The position numbers were made by a program, and so were the translations under genes. A stretch of DNA of 64,000 nucleotides. Origin: Gnetum montanum. Taxonomy: Eukaryota > Streptophyta > Gnetopsida > Gnetales > Gnetaceae. The notes under the pieces are model-generated. The model worked only from the letters and a program-made list of their open reading frames with translations. It ran no database searches and was not told the origin of the DNA. The DNA lies in NCBI GenBank assembly GCA_015680685.1, contig MNCI01014441.1, positions 263,834-327,833 of the forward strand, read 5' to 3'. Of the stretch, positions 44,904 to 57,350 are shown piece by piece; within the stretch, counting starts at the first letter, position 1, and each line of letters begins with the position of its first letter.

Positions 44904-46290
44904 CTAACAATTAACAAAGTAATAAAACCTAATACATTTATCCTTAGAATAATTTGTAGTTTTACAAAAAGGATCAAGGCATGCCTTAAGAGATGCCTAG
45001 TGGTGGTGGCTCCCCATCCCTTGGTGGCTTTGCTAGCTAATCCGCTACTACTACTATTACACTCTTTAAGAAAAATGCTTCAATGACAGCTTGCATCTTC
45101 TTCTCCTTTACTTTGGAATCATGGATAGTCTAGGAAAATTCATCTAAAACTGACATGGTAGACAATTTTCAAGGACAAGATACTATTGTGAACATCTCAT
45201 GAGCATTGATATATTCATTTATGACTAATGCATCAACATAGCCCTACCTACGTCGTAGCTATGCATGGTTAACTAAAAGACTATCCATAATAACCCCACA
45301 ACTAACTAAATATTCATACTTAAGTTAGTAAATTTGGAATAGAGTTTGTTTACAAAACATGGAAGTAGCCCTTGACTAACTAACTAATACTACTTAACTA
45401 CACTCCAATGTCACATTAGAAAATTTATTTGAGTGGCTAATAATTAACAAAATAATAAAACCTAACACATTTATCCTTACAAGAATTTGTAGGTTTACAA
45501 AAAGGATCAAGGCATGCCTTAAGAGATGCATGGTGGTGGTGGCTCCTCATGCATTTGTGGCTTTGCTAGCTAATCTACTACTACTATTGTTACACTCTCT
45601 AAGCAAAATGCTTCAATGAGGGCTTGCATCTTCTTCTTCTTTACTTTGGGATCATGGATAGTCTAGGAAAATTCATCTACATTTGACATGGTAGTTAATT
45701 TTCAAGGATAAGATATTGTTGGAAACATCTCATGAGCATTGGTATATTCATTTATGACTATTGTATCAATGCTAATGCATTAATACAGCCTTGCCAACAT
45801 CATAGTTGTGTTGCAATTAACTAAAAGACTATTCATAATAACCCCATGACCAACTAAATATTCATCCTCAAGTTAGTAAAGTTGGAATAGAGTTTATTTA
45901 CAAAATGTGGAAGTAACTCTTGACTAACTAACTAATACTACTTAATTACACTCCAATGCTGCATTACAAAATTTATTTGAGTGGCTAATAATTAACAAAA
46001 TCATAACACTGAACACAATTATCCTTACAATAATTTGTAGGTATACAAAAAGGATCAAGGCATGCCTTAAAAGATGCCTAGTGGTGGTGGCTCCTCATGC
46101 CTTGGTGACTTTGCTAGCTAATCCACTACTACTACTATTACACTCTTTAAGCAAAATGCTTTAATGAGTGCTTGCATCTTCTTCTCCTTTACTTTTGGAT
46201 CATGAATAGCCTAGGAAAATTTATCTACAGTTGACATGGTAGGTAATTTTCAAGGAAAAGATATTGTTGGGAACATCTCATGAGCGTTAA
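44904..46290 (-). repeat. Tandem array of ~545-bp units, right half
   Basis: Same units as 12480-13800, with anchors near 45343, 45893 and an incomplete unit at the left. Together about five units. Minus-strand segments per unit: TIHDPKVKxKKMQALI and HEEPPPP. The last unit (46.29-46.05 kb) joins the single-copy accessory ORF through NAHEMFPTISFP, showing the array arose by duplicating that ORF's end with its 3' flank. Confidence 0.8.
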
Positions 46291-47060
46291 TAAACTAGGT
46301 CACAAAATATGTTCAATGTCGAACATTCTAACTTTGGCTTTCTAGTCCTATTAGCCATTCATCCTCTTGGCTAGATTCTCTACAACATCTCTTTGGTCTA
46401 TGAATTTTACCATGAGAACCTCAAGCTTTGCATTTATAATATATAACTTTTAAAGTACTTCATGGTAGAGATTATGGTCATTCTTATATTGTAAGAATCA
46501 AGCCGCCACTTATTTCTCCAACTCATTTTTGAACCTATCAACAACTAGCATTGCTAGATTGGTGTATCACATATTAACAAGCTCCATATACTTTTTCATA
46601 TCTTCTATCCATAACTCCTTTATTATAATTTTCACTTAGTTGATAATGTTGGTTCCATTAAGGATGATTTACTAGTTAGGTTCCAAGAGTTGTTGGAGGA
46701 TTGCATTGAGTTTGGCCTTAGCTAATTGGATCTATTTATCATTAATTTCTTTCTAAAGGTCCACTTGCTTTCTATAGTATTTTTTTTTCCTCATGTTTAG
46801 TGGCCTCATTTTACCAAGCTGTAATCTTGATTACTAACTTCTACCTAATCACATACACCTCCTCCATAGACACATTCTTATTTTTAGCTACCAATCTACA
46901 TACATCTTCATTAACCCATGCTAACTACTCTTCGAGGTGATTATACTACTCTTGGAGGTGCTTCTTATAATCATCTTTTTTTTTTTCTTGATGTTTTACA
47001 ACCTTCTATTTTCTCTAGAAAGGCCATTATTCTCTTCTGCCAACATGAAGATATGTTATT
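46290..47060 (-). pseudogene. Element E accessory ORF fragment
   Basis: Minus-strand blocks LVAKNKNVSMEEVYVIR, then KLYIINAKLEVLMVKFIDQR and VRMFDIEHIL match the B accessory ORF blocks LAAKNGNLSMEEVHALC, KLVVVNSKLKVLKGKYIDKR and VRAFDVEHK. The order is the same, and the part runs directly into the tandem array. The protein would be a long charged helical chain. Several TAG stops are present. The N-terminal half is missing: the homology ends near 47060, where a 30-base direct duplication (TGTTATTCTTAGGCATAAAT at about 47055 and 47090) marks a break. Confidence 0.6.
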
Positions 47061-48190
47061 CTTAGGCATAAATCTTAACATAAAAAAGTGTTATTCTTAG
47101 GCATAAATCTTAGAATATAGGGCTTTGACACAAGGTAAAAAACTTTCCAAGCTAGAAGAACTTCAGCTTTGAGGACGTCACTGTCCATGGTTGTAACCAG
47201 CTGCTCATCCAGGATAGCATTGTCCATCCACTGCATAAGGCTGCAAGAAAGGATGCGGAGTCTTAGCGTCAACACAAACAACTATTGTGCATTATCTTTG
47301 CACCAATTTTGCAGCAGCAGCTCTGACACCTTGACACTGGCTAATAGTGGCAGTTTCATTGAATGATGATTGAGCCTATGCATAGTTTGTGATACTGGCA
47401 AAACTTACACCCGGAATTACGCCCACAAGATTCCCAACAACCTGAAATATTCTGATTTTCTCCTGGAATTCAACAAGGGTATCTCTTGTAATGACTGGCA
47501 AACGGAAACCCAGTTTCAGCACAATTTAATTTTGGGGAAGAAATCCAGTTTGTCATAAATTCAGTGCATGAAATTAGACAGCGGAATCAACAAAGCCCGT
47601 GGATTTATTGCAGATACCAGCAACTATGAGAGTACTGCCTCTTCACCTAGGAAGATTACACGAGGAAGGCCTACCAATAGTCAAGTCTCCAGAAGCAAGT
47701 CATTCTTTACTACCTCCACATCTTCACGTAATGGAAATTACAAATTGCAGGAGTTTCAGGCTGTCTTACGTAGCAAGAGTTAGCCGGCGTCATAGGATTC
47801 ATTGAGAAGCTTACCAAGAAAGGCGCTCATGATTTTATTAGGACCACTAGGTAAGGATGTGGTGCTGCAGTTGTACCGTCTGTTCATGCCTATGGCTTCG
47901 GCTGCAATAGATAAGGCCTTGGGCCTATGACGTGCTTGACGGCAGATACCAAGCCACGTAAGCCCTGTTTCTGAAGTTCCACCATCATTCAATTTGTGTG
48001 GCCCGGCGTCCAACAGGATGCAGCAAAACCTCGATGTCGTTTCTGTATAGCGTGCTTGTGGAAGCAAAACCTGTCCTATTGGTAGTATTCGCAGTACACG
48101 TTGTTTTACACTTGTGTGCCTTAATGCCCAGCACCATTTACTGGCATGTGGGCAACAAGAAAACTCACAAGAGCCTCTCTAACAACAACA
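47060..48190. other. Unidentified GC-richer segment
   Basis: This 1.1-kb stretch has a less AT-rich, gene-like base use than its neighbours. Open frames are on both strands: minus 48067-47780 (RQARHRPKALSIAAEAIGMN inside), minus 47281-47075 (DNAILDEQLVTTMDSDVLKA), plus 47568-47783 (RKITRGRPTNSQVSRSKSFF). None is recognised. It may be the outer part of D's 5' LTR or a host gene fragment. Which strand is coding, if any, cannot be told. Confidence 0.4.
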
Positions 48191-48267
48191 ACAAGGCCAG
48201 GGAAACTTGGCAATTACACCAAAAATAATGGATTGGTATTGGATTCTTCCATATCCATCTATTGGAG

Positions 48268-48276
48268 TATAAATAA
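48268..48276 (+). promoter_or_regulatory. TATA box in D 5' LTR
   Basis: TATAAATAA in the context GGAGTATAAATAAGAC, about 510 bases before the LTR end. It is the only strong TATA motif upstream of the D primer site. Confidence 0.5.
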
Positions 48277-48786
48277 GACATTCCACATTGTCCTGGAGGG
48301 AGAATACGAAAATAGAGGAATCAATATCCAAAAAAAAAACCACATCAAGTTGAAATCAATTTCCTTGAAATTATTGAGAGAGGATCTGTTAAGCCTTGTG
48401 GTGATTATTTAAGTTATTTATACAGTTGCTAAGGTTGCTACATTGTGAAGACAACAAGGCAAAATTGCAAATAAGGCAAAGTCCCCCTTGTGATCCTTGA
48501 GATCTATGTTTGTATTTATGATTTCAATATTGATTTAATCATTAATTTTCATTCTTGAACTTATGATTAGAAGTTAGGATGAATATTCATGATTTTACTT
48601 ATGAGTGACAATCATAAGTATAGAATTTATTTGGATTTGATTCTAATTATTTATTGTCTTAATGATCTCTTTGACTTTTAAATCGTTCTTCCACAAGATA
48701 TGACTCATAGGTTGGTCACAAACGAGGTGACTTCTTTATAATGAAAAAAAGATAAATTTTAAGGGTATCCAACACCGAATTTTTCA

Positions 48787-48804
48787 TGGCACCATTGTCG
48801 AGGA
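48787..48804 (+). other. Element D primer-binding site (tRNA-Asp type)
   Basis: TGGCACCATTGTCGAGGA follows the LTR end TTTTTCA directly. It equals the plant tRNA-Asp site TGGCGCCGTTGCCGGGGA except for four transitions. It fixes the LTR/internal boundary. Confidence 0.8.
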
Positions 48805-49309
48805 GGCCAACAAAGTTAATCATCATAAGGGTTCTGTATGTTTTAATTTCATTTTGCAATTTTATGTTTCAAGTACATTTTATTTTTTTATTTTTATTTT
48901 TTTGCATTTAAATAATATGAAAAATGGTTTCTTTTACTTGTTTTTCTTACATTAAAAAATCCAAAAATAAAAAAAATCCCAAGAATTAGCTCCTCTTCTC
49001 TTACAACAAATTGAAACTATTTAAAAAGTTGCAATTAAAACTATGATAGTAGAAGTTATTAAATCAGTTTGTAAAATCTTGGGAATGGTAGCTCATGAAT
49101 GTGCCAATGAACAGTGTTCTTGTTAAATGAAACCAACAACGCAACCAAAGAAACCAACATGAATTCAACCTTCTAAGAGCACTCTTAGTCTTTACAAATG
49201 CACAAAAGTCAATCAAAAACAAAACCATGAGGAACCAATACAATCAAGTTCTGATTTTTCCATATCTATTAATCCTCTATTTGATATTTCAACTACTACA
49301 ATATCAACC
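48805..49309 (+). other. D leader
   Basis: AT-rich leader between primer site and gag. No gene is seen. Confidence 0.6.
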
Positions 49310-50655
49310 ATGAGTTCAACTATAGGAGTAGGATTTCAAAATACTACCCCAATATCAACTTATGTAACCATAATTAAAGAAACTACCCAACCAATAAGTA
49401 CTTTGAATTTACAAACTCCACCACCAGTCTCTACTTCTATACCAAATCCTATAGTAACCCTAATAGTAACCTCCACTTACACAATGGGATCATCTTCACA
49501 TCATACACCTCCCTCATTTTTCTTAGGTTCCATAACATTCTCCCTTGGGAGTTTGAGTTCCAATGTTCCAATTGGCCAACCTTACCTAGGACAAACCCTT
49601 AGAGAGTTATTGAATCAAAGAGCATCCATCATACCTTAAGGTTCATTGGTTTCTCTACAAGGAAGAGATGTAGAAGTTAAAAATATTCACTTATTACCTA
49701 TTTTTAAGGAAACAAATGACAAGGATGTGGTTACCCACATAAGAGAATTTGAAACAACATTAGCTTTGTTAGCACCTCAAAGTGGGGACAGAACTAATAT
49801 GATTGCCTTTAAATCAACCTTAAAGGACAAAGTTGATTTTTGGCTAGATTCCCTTAGAACACAAATTAGTTTATGGGATGAGTTTAAAAATGCTTTCCTA
49901 CAAAGATTTCTTTCTAATGATAGGTTGTACGCATTAAAGAAACAGTTAATGAGTTTTATGCAACATGAAGATGAAGACTATGTGAGTACTTTTGATAGAT
50001 TTAAAGAATTTTTCTTAAAGAATCCAAACCATGGATTCCCAGCCCATCAATTAATTCAAATCATTATAGAAGGCTTATTACCTTATTGTAGGAAAAATGT
50101 TGACTTTGCATGTGAAGAAAATATTTTTAATGTGACACTAGAAGAAGGCTAGAAAATTATAGACTCATTAGTAGATTAAAGTAAACATTGGCCAAAGTCC
50201 AACATTATGCAAGGCATGACCCAACAAATAGAATAGCTAAATAGAAAAGAGGATGAGTTTACATGATTGATTAAGAAATAAGCTCATGTAATTCAAAGTG
50301 AAATATGCAACATTTGTGGTAGCCCCCAACATGACCAAACAACCTAAGCCTTGTTATATTGTCAAGAGGAAATGCAAGAGTCAATGAAGGCTTTCCAACA
50401 ATATAAGAGCCAACCAACAATGAACTTTCCTCAACAACCATTTTACCCACAACAATATCCTCAATATAATTTTAGGCCATTCAAAAATCCAACTAATGAA
50501 CAATTAGATAAACTTATCCAAAGCTTTACTTCCTTCATAGAATAAAGTAGACAATTCATGACTGAGACTAGAAGAAGATTTCAGAACTTAACTAAAAACA
50601 AGTTACCATCCCAACCTAAACCCAATCCCACACCTCAAAGAAAGGGAAAAGAGTA
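49310..50655 (+). pseudogene. Element D gag
   Basis: One frame runs from ATG 49310 with stops at about 49637, 50150, 50177 and a few later. The N-terminal 100 residues are Ser/Thr/Pro-rich. The core is well kept: LPIFKETNDKDVVTHIREFE, NMIAFKSTLKDKVDFWLDSL, SLWDEFKNAFLQRFLSNDRL and YVSTFDRFKEFFLKNPNHGF, which is the Athila gag pattern. A zinc-knuckle-like CNICGSPQHDQTT follows near 50310; its last Cys position is a stop. The Pro/Gln-rich end (FPQQPFYPQQYPQYNFRPFK) is typical of the family. Confidence 0.85.
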
Positions 50656-51862
50656 ATTACATTCCATTATTGTGAGTGGAAAACCAATTGAACCTAAACC
50701 CAAAAATAAGGTGAGATTTCAAGAAGGAACACAAGAAGAACTTCAACCACAAATAGTAAATGAGGAAGATCAACCAACTAGGGAAAAAGAACAACCATTA
50801 TTCTCTAGACAACTACTTTTACCTCCTTCCCCTAAATGATTACAAGAGTATTTCATAACTAAAGCCCATCTTGAAAAAATGTTTAATGAATTGTATTTGC
50901 ATATTCCTTTGGAACAAGTGGTAAAAGACACACCTACTTATGCTAAATACTTAAGGGAATTATGTACTAGGAAAAGAAAGGAAAAAATCCCTAAATAGGT
51001 TTATTTGGTTAATAATCTCTCTCAACTTATACAAAGTCATGAGATTCTAGAATATTAGGATCTAGGAGCCCCTACCATCCTAATCAAAATAAATGGCTAA
51101 GTGATCAAAAATGCCCTATTGGATTTAGGAGCCAACATTAATATCATGCCTCTTGAAATGGCTAGGATTCTTGATATTGAGGATATCAAAGGAGTAAACA
51201 TGATAATATCATTGGCTGATGGATCAAATGTTAAACCAATAGGAATAGAAGAGGACTTGATAATTGAGGTAGAAAAAGGAAAATACCCAATTGAATTTGT
51301 TGTTTTGGAAGTAAAATATCCTGATTTTTTTCCTACTATATTAGGTAGACCTTGGTTAGCAATAGCTAATGCGGTAATTAATTGTAGGTTAGGGCAACCT
51401 CAACTCTCCTTTACTAATCTTACTTTTATACTAAATATATATGATAAGGTTAAAGAAGATGCAGACTTGAAGGAAGCAAGAATATTGTACACTCTACCCA
51501 CTTCAAAAATGGCACAAGATAGGAAAATGTTAGTGTTAAATAATTTTGAGGAAGGACCTTTAGATCCCTTCACTAAGGAACAACAAGATCTCATTGACCA
51601 AATTTTGAATTTGGGCTTGGGGAGTATTAAAGAAATAATTCAACCTTCAAATAAATATTCCTTGGATCTTAAAGAACTACCTAGTACACTTAAGTATGTT
51701 CTCCTAAATCAAAATAAACCATTAATAATAAATTTCCAACTTACTAATGAGCAAGAAAGAAAATTATTAGAAGTTTTGCATAGAAATTCTAAAGCATTTG
51801 CATGGAGTTATGAGGGCCTTCACCAAGGAATCTCACCCAACATTTGCCAACATCATATCTAT
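50656..51862 (+). pseudogene. Element D protease and pro-RT linker
   Basis: Same frame as gag. Protease at 51101 on: ALLDLGANINIMPLEMARIL (active-site Asp kept, DLGAN in place of DLGAS), PIEFVVLEVKYPDFFPTILG then RPWLAIANAVINC. The linker has ELPSTLKYVLLNQNKPLIIN and LLEVLHRNSKAFAWSYEGLH, then GISPNICQHHIY, where element C interrupts at 51863. The open stretch 51101-51862 is 254 codons with no stop, the longest in D. Upstream 50656-51100 contains several stops. Confidence 0.85.
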
Positions 51863-52740
51863 TGATGAGTGGCAAGGGACCCCCTATGCCCAATCATACG
51901 AATCAGAAGCATTCATGTGCGATCTGATCAAACTCCACAAACCTTAAGTTTCTAAGTACACTGGTTCTAGAACATGAAATCTAATCATGACAATCATTGT
52001 ATTCTCAATTATACTTATGGAGCATAATTATATGGTTAATTATAATTGAGATACATGATGTTTATTATTTTATATTTTATTTGTCTAGAATTAACAACAA
52101 GTTAAAACTTAATTTATGAACCACTCTAACTAATCTAACTACTAATCAATAACTAAATATCCTAACATAAGTATCTAATCCCACTTTCCATGCACATCTT
52201 GAACATGTATAATGCTGCTGGGTTACCAAACATTAAGTGTTGCTAGGATTACCAAGCATTATGCACATGCTTGAAGCAATCGTGCTTATGTGCTTAATTA
52301 ATTTCTATTTAATTGAACTAGCTTGATTTAGCTTAATTACTTAAGAGTATTAAAGAAAATTGCATAAAACATTAAATGCATGAATAAAATATTTAAGCTA
52401 GCCAAAGTGTTGCAAGGTTTAATCAGAAGACTCGTCTTTATTGCCACACACATTATTGTGCTTAGGTACAATAGTGCTCGAATAAATATTTGTACACTTA
52501 ATGACTCCTGCTACGAGCACTTTGGAAAATATTGTAACTCTAGAGAAAAGAAACTACAAGAGCTCTATTATGCTACAACAAAAACTATATGTTTTTCCAA
52601 GCACTACATTTATAGGCTAACACATAACCCACAATATCGGATATCTGACATCACATCTTGGGGCCCAATATTACATACTTGACATTGCAGCTCCAATATC
52701 AGATATCTTATATTGAAGCCCTACAAAATATGATTCATCA
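51863..52740 (-). repeat. Element C 3' LTR
   Basis: Starts TGATGAGTGG and ends GATTCATCA. Aligns with the B LTRs (CCCTATGCCCAATCATACGA at the start). Near 52640-52720 it has ATATCGGATATC and AATATCAGATATC motifs, a weaker relative of the palindrome cluster in element A's LTR. Confidence 0.88.
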
Positions 52741-53095
52741 TACCCTCATGACTAAATGAAAATTCATCCCCAAGTGAACAAGAGGAGGAACAAGTTCCTT
52801 ACAAAATATTAGAAAGGTATGGGATTATTAACTAACATGCAAACTGACTCAAATGAAACAAACAAGCTCTCTGAGTGCCCAAGTGTACAGATTTATGATC
52901 TTTTACAAAATTTTATGTTCATGACAATAGAATTGAACAACCCAAGACAAAACTAACATCCAACGCCTCTAGCAGCTGAAGAGTGAGGGAGAAGATTCAA
53001 CAATAATGAAGGGTCCTTATCGCATGGTGCTCATTATGTCTTTGTTGGTGAAGACAAACCACTTCCAATCCATGTTTCCCACTACAACCATAACA
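52741..53095 (-). pseudogene. Element C accessory-ORF remnant and polypurine tract
   Basis: The polypurine tract GTCATGAGGGTA (minus) lies at 52752-52741. Upstream, an acceptor-like TTATGGTTGTAG at about 53088-53081 precedes ATG at 53073 (MDWKWFVFTNKDIMSTMR, then a stop). The location matches the start of accessory ORFs in A and B, but only about 60 codons remain. The protein is not recognisable. Confidence 0.5.
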
Positions 53096-54700
53096 AACTC
53101 GTAAGTTAGTATGCAATGTGTAGCATATAGCTTTTAAATACCTTGTCTTGTGGGTAGTTACACTTGACTAGGTTGTGATTATGGTGGCTTGATTCCTTTA
53201 ATAGTGTTAGCAGGAAACTAAAAAATAGAGTGAAATGAATAAGAAATCCATTATTAAATTCTAAAAAGCCATACATGATGAAATGCTTGAAGAGGGTTTA
53301 AGAATTCACAACAATAAAAAGAGGATTTCACTGAAAAACATTGTGAAGATGTGCACAATTACATGTCATTGATGGGAACATGCAAAAGGATTCAATTGTG
53401 AGAATGTTTAAGGATAAAGAACTTAACTAACCTAACCAAAAGGTATGCAAGTGGGTCCTCCCCAAAGTAGGCACATGCCCTTTATTACCCTTTCATAACT
53501 TCAAACCAAGGAATCCGTGAACCCCATGGATGATTAATGGTTATAGAAAGTTGTACGAAAACCTGGAAGAAACTACCTAAGAATTTTGACACATCAAACT
53601 AAAACATTGTACAAGAACATGAAATTGGTAGTGAGGTGAGACATGAAAAGCATAGATGGATGAGAGACAAAGTGGAATGAAGCTCCCGATTAAGGTCACA
53701 TGAAATCCCTTGTGAATTTTTGTGGTTAAATGACCTGATAAAATCCATCATTAGTCCAAACCAAAACCAACCATGTTCGGTGACTTCACATCATCATTCT
53801 AAGACTAGTCCACCTCCCTAATACACAAGAGTGCTCCCATAGAATAACCATCATTCCTTATTGAAGAAGAAAAGAGAAATTGGAAATGAGAAAGGGCCTT
53901 AGTTAGAGGGGACTTTCAGGCATGGGTAACATGTCTTTCTAGTCCTGTAACTAGTGCTTATAGTTTGTTTATTTTGTCTAAGGGGTGTGCTTTGAATTTT
54001 CATTATTTTTTTCTTTTTGGAATGGGAACCGCACCATGCAAAGACTTATTCAACTTCTTATTACTGGTCAACACAAAATAGTAGGAAATCCATGAAAACA
54101 CACATGCATGCAAGTAACCAGAAAGGCACAAAGAGTACCGAGTTCCCTTGAAGTCACACCCTATTCAAACCTTTGAATCCTTTCCAAACTGGAAACTACC
54201 AAGGTCATGAATTCATTAAATTTTTATTAATGAAAAAGGGACCTCACATTTCCAAAAAAAGGAAAGCCATAGAGTTTATGGATGGGTGGATGTTCTAGAC
54301 TCACTGCCTATTTCATGAAAAAGAAACCATGTCTTAGTCATTAGTAATAAAATTCAAAGCTAGAATCTAGACACCAACAATCAAATAATTAGATAGCACA
54401 TGCCCACATCAATCAAACCACATTGTACCCAGTTGGCAATAAGTCACGTTATTATTAAAACATGATAAGAAAATCACATCTAGATAAAGGAAAATATATA
54501 AGAAATTGTAAAATATTTAAGAAAATTAAAATGTACTAACAATGTTGTAAAACAAAAATTTTGAAAAATTAATAACATAAAAATAAAAATGTGTAAGATA
54601 AAGAATGTGTAAAAAAAAAGTTGTACAAATAACAAGATGTAAAACAAAAATGTGTAAAACAAAAAAGATGAAAAAGATAGGAAAAACTTATATAGTCAGC
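53096..54700 (-). other. Element C 3' non-coding tract
   Basis: Aligned with 18.4-19.8 kb of B and, in reverse, 5.75-7.0 kb of A. Includes the TGTAAAACAAAAATG-type repeats at 54500-54680. Phe-rich frames on the minus strand here are translations of the T-rich repeats, not genes. Confidence 0.7.
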
Positions 54701-55960
54701 ATGGATGGCCATCTCCCCCACAACTAAGTTGAAAGGAGGAGATTCGAAAGATTGAGCATGGTTGCCCATCTAATGAGGCATTTGTTGCACTAGCTTGCTT
54801 AGGCTCATGGAAAGGTTTAACTTGTTGTATGTTGACCAATTGCTTCTTATCTGGGCTCTCAAGTCTATTGATCAACATGGTCCCAAAAGGGAAAGTTTCA
54901 TAAATGATATAAGGTCCTTCCCACAATTTTTGGAACTTAGTGTGTTGAGGTACATGTGTGAGGTTCTAGTAGAGGACCTTATCTCCCAGTTGAAATTTGA
55001 CTTTCCTAATTTTAAGGTCATGGTATTTTTTGTTGCATGCCTTATGCAACTCATTAGATGACAAGGCCACCAATCAATATTTGTCTAGCAAGTTAAGATT
55101 TATTAGTGTTTCTTTTTGTGCTAGAGTTAAGTCAAGGTTAAGGTCATAGGCTATTGAAAGTGTATGGAGCTTGGAATGAGTAGGAAGTATTGGTAATTTT
55201 GTACACACTAGCTCACAGGGAGAATAGCCTATAAGAAGTTACCATGTTGAGTGATAGGCCCAATACTTTTCATTAGGATCTTTGTGATTTCCCTATTTGT
55301 AACCTTAGCTTGACCATTGGCTTGGGGATGGTAGGGTGTTGTTAGTTTATGTTCAACCCCCAAGCATTGCATGAGCTTCTGAAAGGTAGTGCCTATAAAG
55401 TTAGTTCCATTATAAAAAATTAATGCACATGGCACACCAAACTTATTTACAACATTCTATTGTACAAATTGAGTAGTAGTAGAAGATGTACAATCAATGA
55501 CAGCTACTGCTTCTACTTATTTCATATAATAATAAACAGCAACTATGATGTATGCCTTTCCATTTGACATGGGCATGATGGAACCCATGAAATCAATGCC
55601 CCAGATGTCAAAGGGTTCTAGTGGTTAGATCCGTTATTGAGGTCCCTCCATTCGAGCAATCATTCCACCATCTTGTTAATAGCATTCACAAGAGAAAACA
55701 TATTGGTGAGCATCCTTGAAGATTGTTTGCCAATAATACCTTACCATTAGGATTTTAATGATCATGCATCTCCTAGCATAGTGGCCCCCACAAGGACCCT
55801 CATGAGTGTCCTGGAGAACATGTAGTTGATTAGCATTAGGGACACACCATCAAACCAAATCATTAGTGCACACCTTGTCAAGGTGTCCGTTGATCTCCAT
55901 GAAGCATTTTACCTAGTGAAGAAACTATTGTTTCTTTTGGCGATCCAACTCTTGTGGCAT
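54700..55960 (-). pseudogene. Element C integrase
   Basis: Minus-strand blocks: DGPYGGHYARRCMI and RYYWQ, then GIDFMGSIMPMSNGKAYIIV (first Asp kept), VEAVAVIDCTSSTT, GVPCALIFYNGTNF, where the second catalytic Asp is Tyr, and TPYHPQANGQAKVTNREITK, where the catalytic Glu is Lys. The tail has LGDKVLY, KLWEGPYIIYETFPFGTML and KPFHEPKQASATN. So two of three catalytic acids are gone, on top of stops in the N-terminal part. Confidence 0.82.
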
Positions 55961-57350
55961 CTCTTAAGTGAGAAGATAGATGAGAATACCATAATACCAT
56001 TTAGGCTCAGTGGTCAATTATTTAGTTATACCCCCAACAAAGTGGATTTCATCAGGAAACAAATCAGATAGTTGACTTTCCTTCTCTTTGTTATTCCATT
56101 GTAACTGAGATAAGTGGTTAGAGACCACATTCTTAGTTTTCTTTTGATCTACCATTATAAGATTGAATTTCTATAAGACCCCCAACCACCACATGACATG
56201 GGAGCTCATCGTTGGATTATTCATGAGGAAGCAAATGGCATTGTGGTCCATGTGCACAAACACTTTGTATCCAAGCACATAGTGTCTAAACTTCTCTAGA
56301 GCAAACACCACTGCCATCAATTATTTTTCTATGGTTGTGTAGTTCAGTTGTGCACCCACAATGCTTCAACTTGCACAATGGATGTAATATGAACATTTCT
56401 TGTCATCCAATTACATAAGCACAACTCCCAAAGCGTAATTCGATGCATCCATCATAACATGAAATGGTCTAGACTAGTCGAGTGCCCATAGAATTGGAGT
56501 TTCTACAAGTTTCTTCTTTAGTTGTTGAAACGTTTTTTTCAAATTCCTTGTTCTAGATAAATGGAGCATCTTTCTTTGATAGCTTCACCAATGGTTTTAC
56601 AATCTTATAGAAATTCTCTATGAATTGCCAGTAGTAGCCAATGTATCCAAGGAACGACCAAACATCTTTGATGATTTATAGTTGGTAGGTAATTCCTTGG
56701 ATGATCATTATTTTTTGGGGTTGACCTCAATTCCCACTTGTGATATTCTATGTCCCAATACAACACCTTCTTCGACCATGAGATGGCTCTTTTACCAATT
56801 AAGCTGCAGATTTATTTTCACACATCTTTTTAGTACTTACTCAAGGTGGTCCAAGGCTTGCTCAAATGTAGCCCCATAGGTAGAGAAGTCATCCATAAAG
56901 TCTTCTACCCCGCTACTAAACTATTGTTGAAAAATACTAAGGGCCAGGCATTGAAATGTGATAGAAGCATTGCACAAACCAAAAGGCATCTTGTGATATG
57001 TAAAGGTCCTCCAAGAACTCGTGAATGTTGTTTTGGCTTGGTTCTCTAGCACAATCTAGATTTTATTATAGCCATTATAACCATCCAGAAAACTATAATA
57101 GTAATGCCCAAATATGGTGTCTAGCACCTGATCAACAAATGGCAACAGAAAATGGTCCTTGAATGTTGTCATATTCAACAATTAAAAATTGATGTATACC
57201 TACCACTTGCCATCTTTCTTTGGCATAATCATGAGTGAACTAACCCACTCACTATCCACAATGGGATAGATAAACCCTACCTTGAGGAGTTGTTCAATTT
57301 CCTTCTTAATGATCTACTCTAATTTGGGATTCAATTGCCTCTGTGGCTAC
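55960..57350 (-). pseudogene. Element C reverse transcriptase and RNase H
   Basis: Minus-strand blocks: VEDFMDDFSTYGATFEQALD (RT box near 56900), SHLMVEEGVVLGHRISQVGI, EVNPKK and RNase H segments with a CAFALEKFRHYV-like helix and HMDHNAICFLMN near 56250. RT upstream of the box shows FLDGYNGYNKI and a KMPFGLCNA block. The catalytic MDD is intact. Stops, mainly TAG and TAA, interrupt almost every 20-40 codons. Confidence 0.78.

Larger units (their letters stand above)
11734..47060 (-). mobile_element. Element E: split remnant of an A/B/C-family element
   Basis: E is the outermost layer of the nest. Its parts, in minus-strand order, are an accessory-ORF fragment (47060-46290), a tandem array (46290-44904 and 13800-12480, once contiguous) and a 3' LTR (about 12480-11734). 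Element B separates the two halves of the array, and its target duplication there is CTAAC on the right and a mutated ATACC on the left. No pol of E is present: the homology stops near 47060. The accessory ORF aligns with that of B, which ties E to the same broad family, although the LTR is more diverged. Confidence 0.7.

Noticed and set aside
54480-54769. Phe-rich, membrane-like frames on the minus strand
   Set aside because: They translate T-rich non-coding repeats shared with elements A and B, where the frame is not kept.
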